Shown here: positions 7,314 to 15,052 of the stretch, in pieces
Layout: every line of letters begins with the position of its first letter
How positions within the stretch are numbered: the first letter of the stretch is position 1
Assembly: GCA_040387055.1 (NCBI GenBank)
Contig: JAZKEM010000019.1
Span: forward strand, 1 to 25,624
DNA: 25,624 nt
From: Stenotrophobium sp040387055
GTDB lineage: Bacteria; Pseudomonadota; Gammaproteobacteria; Nevskiales; Nevskiaceae
Direction of reading: 5' to 3'
The notes under the pieces: generated by a model
What the model was told of the DNA's origin: nothing
The model's database searches: none
What the model saw: only the letters and a program-made list of their open reading frames with translations
Made by a program: the position numbers and the translations under genes

Positions 7314-7775
7314 ATGATTGTCTGGATCGAAAAGCCATTGGTGCGGGCCCTGCACGACCGTCAGATTGCCGAACACGGCGGTAGCGCCGGGGTACGCGAC
7401 GAAAGCCTGCTGGACTCTGCACTAGCGCGTCCGCACCAACTATTTGCCTATGGCGACCCCACTCCGGATTTGGCTGATCTCGCTGCGAGCCTCGCCTTTG
7501 GCCTCGCAAAAAACCATCCCTTCGTCGATGGCAATAAGCGCAGCGCAATCGTCAGCTGCGAAACGTTCATTGAGATGAACGACGCCACGCTGGATGCGGA
7601 CGACGCCTCGCTGTATCAAGCCATCCTGTTTCTGGCAGAGAGCAAATTCACCGAGCGTGAATTCGCTGAATGGCTGCGCGCCAACATCAGCATCAACACT
7701 CGCGGCCAAGTCCAAGAAACCCGCGCTGAATACAAAATCTCACCCAAAGCCCGCAGCAAGAAAGCCAAAGCCTAG
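7314..7775 (+). CDS. doc: Death-on-curing (Doc) family toxin
   Basis: This is a 153-residue Fic-fold toxin. The active-site loop reads HPFVDGNKR at residues 68-76, the Doc form with Lys replacing the second Gly of canonical Fic. In phage P1, Doc phosphorylates elongation factor Tu and stops translation. The upstream ALARPHQLFAYGD stretch (residues 36-48) is also typical. The last 25 residues are a basic tail ending in SKKAKA, longer than in P1 Doc (about 126 residues). The ATG at 7314 follows a GAGGT ribosome-binding site that overlaps the antitoxin stop codon. All visible catalytic residues are intact, so the toxin should be active when free. Its kinase activity on EF-Tu is inferred from the family. 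Confidence 0.92.
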   Translation: MIVWIEKPLVRALHDRQIAEHGGSAGVRDESLLDSALARPHQLFAYGDPTPDLADLAASLAFGLAKNHPFVDGNKRSAIVSCETFIEMNDATLDADDASLYQAILFLAESKFTEREFAEWLRANISINTRGQVQETRAEYKISPKARSKKAKA

Positions 7776-7829
7776 ATTCCCCAACGCGCCTTTATACTGA
7801 CGCCTGATCAATCCATACCGAAAATCGCC

Positions 7830-8312
7830 ATGCCCTCATTCGATATCGTTTCCGAAGTCGACAAACACGAAATGACCAACGCGGTCGACCAGGCCAAGCG
7901 TGATCTGGAAAACCGCTACGACCTGCGCGGCACCGGCGCCAGCTTTACCTTGGACGACCACGTCGTCTCGATGACCGCGCCGACCGAATCCCATCTCGAT
8001 CAGATGACCGAAATGCTGCACAAACGCCTGGCAGGACGCGGCATCGACCTACGCGCACTTGAAGCGGGCGACGTAGAAACCAACCTCGCCGGCGCACGCC
8101 AGAAGATCACCATCAAACAAGGCATCGAACAGGCGCAGGCGAAAAAGATTGTCGCCAAGATCAAGGAAGCCAAGCTTAAAGTCGACGCCTCCATCACCGG
8201 CGAAAAACTCCGCGTCAACGGCAAGAAGCGCGACGATCTTCAGCTGGCGATTGCGTTTCTACGCAAGGCAGAGCTGGAGATTGCGGTGCAGTTTGATAAT
8301 TTCAGGGATTAG
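7830..8312 (+). CDS. yajQ: YajQ family cyclic-di-GMP/nucleotide-binding protein
   Basis: This is a 160-residue member of the UPF0234/DUF520 family, with two ferredoxin-like halves. It begins MPSFDIVSEVDKHEMTNAVD and has the conserved NRYDLRGTGASF segment and the C-terminal KRDDLQLAIAFLRKAELEIAVQF segment. Xanthomonas and Pseudomonas homologues bind cyclic di-GMP and act with a LysR regulator, while E. coli YajQ binds nucleotides and RNA. The ATG at 7830 has no clear Shine-Dalgarno sequence. A TATACT -10 candidate is at 7793-7798, giving a leader of about 25 nt. It is a core gene lying between the Doc system and the restriction block. Confidence 0.95.
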   Translation: MPSFDIVSEVDKHEMTNAVDQAKRDLENRYDLRGTGASFTLDDHVVSMTAPTESHLDQMTEMLHKRLAGRGIDLRALEAGDVETNLAGARQKITIKQGIEQAQAKKIVAKIKEAKLKVDASITGEKLRVNGKKRDDLQLAIAFLRKAELEIAVQFDNFRD

Positions 8313-8358
8313 GACATGCCTGTCTGTAAGAGACGCTCGCCCGGCAATGCCTCGGTGA

Positions 8359-11300
8359 CTAATCGCAAGTAGGCATGGCGTTAACGATACGCATAGTCTC
8401 AACACTCACAGTTGTCACTCGCATCAATAGGTCAATCACCCTCTCCTTGTAATCGGAGAAATGGTAAGTATTGAAATGCTCAGCAATATTTGGATCGCGT
8501 GGCATGCTCTCCTTGTATTGATCTAGCACCCACTCCAGCGCACTACGATTAGCGAGTTTGTAATCCCAAGCAATGGCAGGAATACCACTCAAGCTCGTTT
8601 CAGCATCGATCTCAATACGACCCGCAATTTTGTCAGCCTTGAGTTTGCACTTGGGCTCACCGCCGCGGCTGACGTCCACACGCTTAAGCGCGAAAGTCTC
8701 GGCCGCCTCAAATCCGGTGTGCAACATCAACAATCGCTCGCCCCAGTCTGCCCATTGATTGAAACCAGCAGAATCCCCATAGAACGGAACCCGTGGCAAT
8801 TCACGATTTAGATTGAGCGCATATTTTTTTCGGTAGGCGGGGTGCTGTAGCACAGCGTAGACATAAGCAAAAATTCGCTCACGTGTGCAACCTGCACGCT
8901 TGCCGTAATGCTTATCGAATTGCTTGACACCCCAGTCAGTAAGGTTGTCCTGTCGCTGACCTTCAGAGGTGTAGCGATATAGCGGAAACACAAACGTACC
9001 GCCGTTACCTTGCTTCAGAAGGTTGAGATCACTAATCACCGACGATGCAAGTGCGGCCAAAGGCCATGTCGACGATATGCCGTACACATTGATTGCTACG
9101 TTCGGTTGCTTGTCACTACCGAGTGACCTCGAATGAGACGAAGGGAATGTTTCGGTTTTTGCACCCGCTTCATCAACAAACAAGGCAGAGTCATAAAGCC
9201 AACGCCGCACGAAGGGACGATACAAACTGCTTCGCGCACGCAACTCGTCAAACTTCTCTTCGCGCCCCTGCTCAAATTTTCTCTTGAGATTGCGCGACCA
9301 CTTAATTCCATCATCGAACTCATCGCTCTTCTTTTGTCGATCATAGCGAGAGATAAACCATTTCATCTTGTTTGCCAACATCTCTGCGCTGTCGTCGTAA
9401 ACCCACTCGTCACGATTAGTTGACACACCCAGAGAATACAACTTGAACAAGGCCCGCTCTTTCGCTGATGAATCCGCCTGCTTGGTTTCCTTACTTGCCA
9501 ACGGCAACAGACTATCAAAATCGTTATCGGCCTGATTGATCCAGTTACCCTTAGCATCGGGCGTGATCGGCTCAAAGGAAACTTCGCTGAATCGTGAAGA
9601 TGACAGCCAGCTCAGCTTGTCAGCAGCGGTTTCTAGTTCTGGCCGACGAACGTAATGCACATGGGCAGAGTCTTTCTTGACCTTACTTTTAGGGTCGCGA
9701 TGCTTCTTAACCCAAAAACTGATCGCAACCCCAGTTTGTATGCCGAATACGTTATGCGTAGTCCCGCTGAGTTTTGGATTCGCACGTACATCGCCGCCCA
9801 AATCAACAATCCAAGCCTCGTCAAATTCCTTAGCCATCTCTAATCGAAAGCCATCAAATGTACGGCTATCGATAAAGCTGCGATTGGTGACAAACGCAAT
9901 TATGCCATCGCTGTTAACGCGATCCGCCGCCCAGCGAAAGAAGCGCGCGTACATGTCATACATCTTTGTTTTCTGCGCATTACTAGCAGCTATCCAAGTT
10001 TCCTTGATCCGCTTATCTACGCCCTCATACAGTCTATTTTTGTTGTTATCGTTTTCGTTTGCCTGGTTGGCGTTATACGGGGGGTTCCCGATAACAACAC
10101 TGATCTTTTTTCTATTCTGCTTGGCAATGCGATCAGTATTTTCCGTACTCATACTGCCGAGCAAACCCAGCTGTTGCCCAGTGTGGGTTTGTTCAAAAGC
10201 CAAGTTGTCGAGTGTGTCGACAAAGCAGATGTGCGGAAATTCTTCATAGCTCTTAGTGAGCTGTGAATAAGTAAATTCGATATTCAGATTCGCGATGTAA
10301 TACGGAAGAATCGCTACCTCATTGCAATGAATTTCATTCTTGTATTTATGCTTTAGCGCCTCAGGATGAGCCTTCAGGTGTTCGATAAGATCCGTGATAA
10401 AAGTGCCCGTCCCAACAGCGGGATCGAGAATTTCAACATGCTTACTCGCCAGCGTCTTGCCAAAGTTCCGATGCAATAAGGTATCAACACCATCAAGCAT
10501 AAAGCGCACTAACTCACCTGGCGTGTAGACCACACCGAGACGATCCGCCAGCTTAGGGTTGTAGACCTTATAGAAATTCTCGTAGATGGCCTTAAGGAAC
10601 TGCTGCTTTTCGTGATGGTCAGCAATGCCAGCGGCAGCCTCTCGGATTGCTCCGTAATAACTCTCCAAACCCTTCAGCGTGTTCTTTTTGACGCCGCCAG
10701 TGAAGAACGTTTCTTCAACTCTGGTGAGCTCGCGCGCAATATTGTTTTCACGATGGAACTGACTGTCGCCAAAAACACGTAGGAAAATATCTTCAGTGAG
10801 GATGTGCTGGATAAGCATCTCTCGCACATCTTCTGGCGTTACCGACTCATTAATGCTGCTCTGACAAAGCGTGAGAAAAGTTTTGAGTGCCTTCGCAAAG
10901 GGTTTATTGCCTGCCTGCTGCTCCTCAATCAAGGCACGTAAAGCTTCAAGCACCTTCGGCATATCCAGCTTGAATTGCTCGATGGCACGACGAAAATCAC
11001 CTAACTCAGCGCGCTCAAATTCAACAAAGGCTTTGAGCAGATGGGCAATCGCCTTCGGCTCACCAATGAGGCTGACCCGCTGTACCTCATGACCGTTTTG
11101 AATCAATACCGCCTGACGACTATCTTCATACAAAATATTGTCGCTGGGATAACCTTTGGCGCGCTTCTTGGCAATCTCCTCGTCGAGATCATCATGCTCA
11201 TCCTTAGCCTCCCAATATCCGTGTGTTAAACGAAGAGCGTCTTTGAGCGTGCCATCGGGATAAACCTTAGTGCCTTTGCTGGTAACAACTTCCAGTTCTT

Positions 11301-11445
11301 CGATTAGTCTGAGATCGTGCGGGCGAGCGACATCATCTAACAATCTCGCAAAGGCCTTGCGAATGCTGTCTTCGTTAACGCTACCACCGTATTGCACCAA
11401 TTCAGCGATACGACGTTGGTAGTCGTTGACTAAAATCTCGCTCAT
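8359..11445 (-). CDS. Single-chain restriction-modification enzyme, Type ISP-like, without helicase
   Basis: This 1028-residue protein combines nuclease, methyltransferase and specificity regions. Residues 60-81 show a PD-(D/E)xK pattern: Pro63-Asp64-Gly, then Glu79-Ala-Lys81. A helical linker follows (130-300). The N6-adenine methyltransferase has YTPGELVRFML at 307-317, AdoMet motif I DPAVGTGTF at 341-349 and catalytic motif IV NPPY at 454-457. A C-terminal specificity region includes YRPFVRRW at 743-750, a hallmark of Type ISP and IIG enzymes. Classical Type ISP proteins (LlaGI, about 1600 residues) carry an SF2 helicase between nuclease and methylase; no Walker or DEAD motif is visible here. 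It may methylate and cut alone in Type IIG fashion. The ATG at 11445 has a GAGAG site. Composition is AT-richer than its neighbours, suggesting acquisition by transfer. It lies 105 bp downstream of the fic gene. Confidence 0.88.
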   Translation of the reverse strand: MSEILVNDYQRRIAELVQYGGSVNEDSIRKAFARLLDDVARPHDLRLIEELEVVTSKGTKVYPDGTLKDALRLTHGYWEAKDEHDDLDEEIAKKRAKGYPSDNILYEDSRQAVLIQNGHEVQRVSLIGEPKAIAHLLKAFVEFERAELGDFRRAIEQFKLDMPKVLEALRALIEEQQAGNKPFAKALKTFLTLCQSSINESVTPEDVREMLIQHILTEDIFLRVFGDSQFHRENNIARELTRVEETFFTGGVKKNTLKGLESYYGAIREAAAGIADHHEKQQFLKAIYENFYKVYNPKLADRLGVVYTPGELVRFMLDGVDTLLHRNFGKTLASKHVEILDPAVGTGTFITDLIEHLKAHPEALKHKYKNEIHCNEVAILPYYIANLNIEFTYSQLTKSYEEFPHICFVDTLDNLAFEQTHTGQQLGLLGSMSTENTDRIAKQNRKKISVVIGNPPYNANQANENDNNKNRLYEGVDKRIKETWIAASNAQKTKMYDMYARFFRWAADRVNSDGIIAFVTNRSFIDSRTFDGFRLEMAKEFDEAWIVDLGGDVRANPKLSGTTHNVFGIQTGVAISFWVKKHRDPKSKVKKDSAHVHYVRRPELETAADKLSWLSSSRFSEVSFEPITPDAKGNWINQADNDFDSLLPLASKETKQADSSAKERALFKLYSLGVSTNRDEWVYDDSAEMLANKMKWFISRYDRQKKSDEFDDGIKWSRNLKRKFEQGREEKFDELRARSSLYRPFVRRWLYDSALFVDEAGAKTETFPSSHSRSLGSDKQPNVAINVYGISSTWPLAALASSVISDLNLLKQGNGGTFVFPLYRYTSEGQRQDNLTDWGVKQFDKHYGKRAGCTRERIFAYVYAVLQHPAYRKKYALNLNRELPRVPFYGDSAGFNQWADWGERLLMLHTGFEAAETFALKRVDVSRGGEPKCKLKADKIAGRIEIDAETSLSGIPAIAWDYKLANRSALEWVLDQYKESMPRDPNIAEHFNTYHFSDYKERVIDLLMRVTTVSVETMRIVNAMPTCD

Positions 11446-11550
11446 ATATTTCTCTCGACTAAATGCTTGATGTAGACATTTTTAATTGCTTTACTTGCCT
11501 TCGTTCCCGTCTGAATATTCTTCTGAATCTACCTCTTCCACCGCAACTTA

Positions 11551-12708
11551 CTATTGCTGAGAATCCTCACCTGGATCCTCAATCGCCTTGAGAACATGGC
11601 TAGCCAAGTATTGCTTGCCCCAGTTGCGCCCTGTGGTTTCTTCCAAGATGCCCACCTTCAGCAGCACTTCAATTGCAGTACGTGCAGTGGGGTCGGTGAC
11701 ATTAAGCAATCTCTTGGCGCGCGCAGAGTCGATGTAAGGGTTCATAAACAGCTCATCGACCAGCAGCAGTGCCTTGGGTGCATCTTTGACCTTGCGACGC
11801 ATATCTTCGCGTAGGTCCATCAGCGATTTGGCTTGGCGCAAAGCACGCAGCGCACTCCAGTGCACCCCTCGCAGAAACCAGATCAGCCAGCCAGTCCAGT
11901 CGCCATGCGTGCGCACCCGCAATAAGCCTTCGTAATATTCAGAGCGGTGTCGCTCGATATATTCCGAGAGGTACAGCAGGGGCTGTGACAAGCGCCCACG
12001 TTCCGTCAGAAACAAGGTAATGAGCAGGCGGCCGACGCGGCCATTGCCATCGAGAAAAGGATGGATCGCTTCAAAGTGTTCGTGGATCAGCGCGCATTGA
12101 ATAAGGTCTGGAATCTCACCACGCCGATGCAAGAAGAGCTCCCAGTCACCTAGCACTTGCATCATTTCATGCGGAGGCGGGGGAACATATGTAGCTGTAG
12201 CGATAGTGCTGCCAGGAGGGCCGATCCAGTTTTGGCTGCGGCGAAATTCACCTGGAGTGGCGACTTCACCGCGCACGCCTTTCATTAAGCGTTCGTGCAA
12301 TTCGCAAACCAGCCGTAATGACAACGGCAGTTCATGCAAACGCTGCATGCCGTATTCCAGAGCGGTAACGTAGTTGCGGACTTCGCGTACATCATCGACT
12401 GCTGCCTGCGGGGTCTGGCCAGCTTCATCAGCCAGAAGGTCGGACAGACTCGCTTGTGTGCCTTCAATACGCGAAGAAAGTACGGCCTCGCGGCGCATAT
12501 AGGCTGCGAGCAAAAGATGAGGGTTAGGCAGCAAGCGGCCAACGCCTGAAAGCTCGCTCAAGGCTGCATCCGCGGCGGACAGCGTCATCACCAACTCACT
12601 GCTGTAATTCAGCACAGGCGGTAGCGGAGCGGGCACGAACGCGACGTAGCCCTGCGCAGTCTTGACGATGCGCCCTGCCTCTTTTGATTTAAAATCATTA
12701 AGTTGCAT
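11551..12708 (-). CDS. Fic-domain protein (probable AMPylase) with C-terminal winged helix
   Basis: With the ATG at 12708 the protein has 385 residues. A Fic_N-type N-terminal domain carries the inhibitory helix motif SSRIEG at 78-83, whose Glu normally blocks ATP binding in cis (class II Fic). The catalytic loop HPFLDGNGR is at 216-224, followed by VGRLL. A winged-helix-like segment near residues 325-370 (DSARAKRLLNVTDPTARTAI) probably binds DNA. The family transfers AMP to hydroxyl groups on target proteins; the target here is unknown. An in-frame TTG at 12729 would add seven residues, but the ATG start MQLNDFKSKEAGR fits homologues better. It precedes the restriction gene on the same strand and could be co-transcribed with it. 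A promoter with repeated CTTTAAAAG-like motifs lies upstream. Confidence 0.92.
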   Translation of the reverse strand: MQLNDFKSKEAGRIVKTAQGYVAFVPAPLPPVLNYSSELVMTLSAADAALSELSGVGRLLPNPHLLLAAYMRREAVLSSRIEGTQASLSDLLADEAGQTPQAAVDDVREVRNYVTALEYGMQRLHELPLSLRLVCELHERLMKGVRGEVATPGEFRRSQNWIGPPGSTIATATYVPPPPHEMMQVLGDWELFLHRRGEIPDLIQCALIHEHFEAIHPFLDGNGRVGRLLITLFLTERGRLSQPLLYLSEYIERHRSEYYEGLLRVRTHGDWTGWLIWFLRGVHWSALRALRQAKSLMDLREDMRRKVKDAPKALLLVDELFMNPYIDSARAKRLLNVTDPTARTAIEVLLKVGILEETTGRNWGKQYLASHVLKAIEDPGEDSQQ

Positions 12709-13014
12709 TACTTCGCCACTCGCTTTCAAAGTCCACTTGCAGAGTTTACGCTCACTTTTAAAATTTATGTCAACTTTCTTTAAAAGCCCCGTTAGCTTTG
12801 CAAACCGGCTTTAAAAACTAGCCGTCGCAAGTGAATTGAGCGGCTTTAACATAAAAGTCCAGCCAGCCTATTTGCGGCTGATCAAAAAATAATCACGGCC
12901 GAAGTCACAAAACAAAACAGCAGCCCATTAACACCAAAACATTCCTGTAACTGCGCCATTCAAGTGCCCTGCGGTTATCATTCGCCCTCTTTAAATGTAG
13001 GAATCTCCTTGCAC
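12709..13014. other. AT-rich divergent intergenic region between fic and kdsD
   Basis: This 306-bp gap shows no convincing gene. On the minus side it holds a fic promoter candidate and several CTTTAAAAG-like motifs. On the plus side it holds a TATCAT -10 candidate at 12976-12981 for kdsD, followed by TTCGCCCTC. An ATG-TAG start-stop pair at 12995-13000 lies in the kdsD leader, next to an AGGA at 12999-13002. The middle (about 12820-12960) shows nothing I recognise. Confidence 0.5.
12743..12816 (-). promoter_or_regulatory. Candidate fic promoter with repeated TTTAAA operator-like motifs
   Basis: On the minus strand a perfect TTGACA (12768-12773) is followed after 19 bp by TAAACT (12743-12748). 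The spacer contains ATTTTAAAAGTG. Immediately upstream of the -35 is GGCTTTTAAAG (12778-12788), and 18 bp further an opposite-orientation GGCTTTAAAA on the plus strand (12807-12816). Three similar motifs surrounding the -35 look like operator sites. The long spacer weakens the promoter call. Confidence 0.4.
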
Positions 13015-13983
13015 ATGGATGCCGCAGCACTACAACAGATGGGCCGCAAGGTTTTGGAGATTGAGCGCGACGCCCTTACGGCTTTGCTGCCACGCATTAA
13101 TGAGGACTTTGCTCGCGCTTGCCAGATCATGCTCGGCTGTACCGGCCGTGTGGTGGTTACGGGCATGGGCAAGAGTGGGCATATCGGCGGCAAGATTGCG
13201 GCGACGCTCGCGTCGACCGGCACGCCATCGTTCTTTGTGCACCCGGGCGAGGCCAGCCATGGCGATCTCGGCATGATCACCAAGCAGGACGTGGTGCTGG
13301 CGCTTTCCAACTCTGGCGAGACCAATGAAGTGCTGACGATTCTGCCGCTGATCAAACGCATGGGCGCACCGCTGATTGCGATCACCGGCAAACCAACCTC
13401 CACGCTCGCAAAAGCTGCGGATGCACACCTCGATGTGACCGTGGCGCAGGAAGCCTGCCCACATAACCTCGCACCAACCGCCAGCACCACGGCGACTTTG
13501 GCGATGGGCGATGCACTGGCTGTTGCACTGCTTGAAGCACGTGGATTTACGCCAGAAGATTTTGCGATGTCGCATCCCGGCGGCTCGCTTGGCCGCAAGC
13601 TGCTGCTGAAGATTTCTGACCTGATGCACAAAGGCGAGCGCCTGCCCAAGGTGAGCCCAGACGCAACGCTCTCCACCGCATTGCTGGAGATGACGCGTAA
13701 AGGCCTCGGCATGACGGCGATCGTTTCGGACGACAACATTCTCGGCGTCTACACCGACGGTGATTTACGCCGCACGCTGGAAACCGGCATCGACGTCCGC
13801 ACCGCCAAGATCGCTGAAGTAATGACCAAAGGCGGCAAAACCGCCAAAGCGGATTGGCTGGCCGCGCAGGCAGTGCAGTTGATGGAGAAGCACAAGATCA
13901 CCGTGCTGCTGGTCGTTGATGACAACGACAAGCTCGTTGGCGCGATCCACATGCAGGACCTTTTACGCGCTGGAGTGGTCTGA
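13015..13983 (+). CDS. kdsD: D-arabinose 5-phosphate isomerase
   Basis: KdsD interconverts ribulose 5-phosphate and arabinose 5-phosphate, the first step to Kdo of lipopolysaccharide. It has 322 residues, with an N-terminal SIS domain (about 35-180) and two CBS repeats (about 200-320). The four E. coli active-site residues Lys59, Glu111, Glu152 and His193 are all present here with a constant -6 offset: Lys53, Glu105, Glu146 and His187 in SHPGG. The ATG at 13015 matches the family start. An in-frame TTG at 13009 sits at better spacing from AGGA (12999-13002), so the true start may be two residues earlier. The stop overlaps the kdsC start by 1 bp. It heads the Kdo-Lpt operon. Confidence 0.96.
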   Translation: MDAAALQQMGRKVLEIERDALTALLPRINEDFARACQIMLGCTGRVVVTGMGKSGHIGGKIAATLASTGTPSFFVHPGEASHGDLGMITKQDVVLALSNSGETNEVLTILPLIKRMGAPLIAITGKPTSTLAKAADAHLDVTVAQEACPHNLAPTASTTATLAMGDALAVALLEARGFTPEDFAMSHPGGSLGRKLLLKISDLMHKGERLPKVSPDATLSTALLEMTRKGLGMTAIVSDDNILGVYTDGDLRRTLETGIDVRTAKIAEVMTKGGKTAKADWLAAQAVQLMEKHKITVLLVVDDNDKLVGAIHMQDLLRAGVV

Positions 13984-14492
13984 TGGCTCTGGCTCTTGCT
14001 GCGGTTAAGAAACGTGCAAAGAAAATTCGCTGCGTCTTTCTCGACATTGATGGCGTGATGACGGACTGCAAGTTGTATCTGGCCGCCGATGGCAGCGAGC
14101 TCAAAGCGGTCAACGTTAAAGATGGCCTTGGCATCAAATTGCTGATGAAAGCCGGCATTGAAGTGGCGGTGATTTCTGGCCGCCCGTCAGAAGCAATGCA
14201 AAAGCGCTTGGAGTATCTCGGCCTCAAGCACATTTACTTGAACACCGAAGACAAATTGCCTGCTTATGAAGCGATTCAGAAAAAGCTCGGCATTAAAGAC
14301 GAACATTGCGCGCATATGGGCGATGACACGCCAGATATTCCGTTATTCACACGCGTGGGCCTTGCGATCGCGGTCAATGATGCGCACCCGAAGGCGCTCG
14401 CTAAAGCACATTGGAAGACCCGCAACATCGGCGGCAACGGCGCAATCCGCGAAGCGGCCGACATGATTCTTGCTGCACAAGGCAAGGGCTAA
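13983..14492 (+). CDS. kdsC: 3-deoxy-D-manno-octulosonate 8-phosphate phosphatase
   Basis: KdsC removes phosphate from Kdo-8-P to give Kdo. It is a compact cap-less HAD-superfamily enzyme of 169 residues that works as a tetramer. Motif I FLDIDGVMTD has nucleophile Asp21 and acid/base Asp23. Motif II is VISGRPS (Ser65), and motif III GDDTPD is at 113-118. It is slightly shorter than the E. coli protein (188 residues) at the N-terminus. The ATG overlaps the kdsD stop (TGATG), and its TAA overlaps the lptC ATG (TAATG), showing tight coupling along the operon. Confidence 0.97.
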   Translation: MALALAAVKKRAKKIRCVFLDIDGVMTDCKLYLAADGSELKAVNVKDGLGIKLLMKAGIEVAVISGRPSEAMQKRLEYLGLKHIYLNTEDKLPAYEAIQKKLGIKDEHCAHMGDDTPDIPLFTRVGLAIAVNDAHPKALAKAHWKTRNIGGNGAIREAADMILAAQGKG

Positions 14493-15052
14493 TGCGTCGG
14501 CTTCTGCTCCTCGTCGTAGCACTCGCGATCAGCGTAGCGCTGTGGATGGGCGTGCAAAGCTTTGACCGTGCGAGTGAGCCGCAGGCGCAAGATGAAAGTG
14601 GCCCGCGCCCGCAATACGCCTTGCGCGATGCGGAATGGACGCGACTCGGCGCTGATGGCAAAACGCAATTTCACATCACTGCGGCCACCATCGATTATTA
14701 CGAAAATAAATCCGCCGTCATCGGCCGCATGAGCATGGATGGTCTTGGTGGCGACAAAGGCGCTTGGACGCTGACCTCGCCTGCAGGCGAAGTGCCGGCT
14801 GATCAAGAACGCATTCTGATGAAAAAGCCGGTCGTGATCACGGGCAAGCCAAACAAGGGCGGCGACTCCATCTTGCTGGTGACCGATCAGCTTTGGGTGG
14901 ATAGCAAACGCAAAGAAATCTACACCAGCGCGCCGCTACGCATGACTTACGGCCCGCAACAAGCCACCGCCACCGGCATGAAGGCCGACTGGGCGGGAGA
15001 AAATTTAAACCTGCTACACGATGTTAAGGTCACGTATGTCCCGCGCAGTTAA
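14492..15052 (+). CDS. lptC: LPS export protein LptC
   Basis: LptC is the inner-membrane-anchored bridge component that passes lipopolysaccharide from LptB2FG to LptA. It has 186 residues. A single N-terminal transmembrane helix (residues 3-22, LLLLVVALAISVALWMG) is followed by a periplasmic beta-jellyroll domain. The segment YALRDAEWTRLGADGKTQFH corresponds to the conserved first strands. I chose the ATG at 14492, which overlaps the kdsC stop by 1 bp and gives the membrane anchor directly at the N-terminus. Its 3' end overlaps the lptA start by 17 bp. Sequence conservation of LptC is low in general, so position and topology carry much of the assignment. Confidence 0.94.
   Translation: MRRLLLLVVALAISVALWMGVQSFDRASEPQAQDESGPRPQYALRDAEWTRLGADGKTQFHITAATIDYYENKSAVIGRMSMDGLGGDKGAWTLTSPAGEVPADQERILMKKPVVITGKPNKGGDSILLVTDQLWVDSKRKEIYTSAPLRMTYGPQQATATGMKADWAGENLNLLHDVKVTYVPRS

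Noticed and set aside
12978..13739. 253-codon minus-strand open frame
   Set aside because: It is antisense to kdsD, whose four active-site residues are all in place; the composition (Ser/Ala-rich) is typical of an antisense frame.
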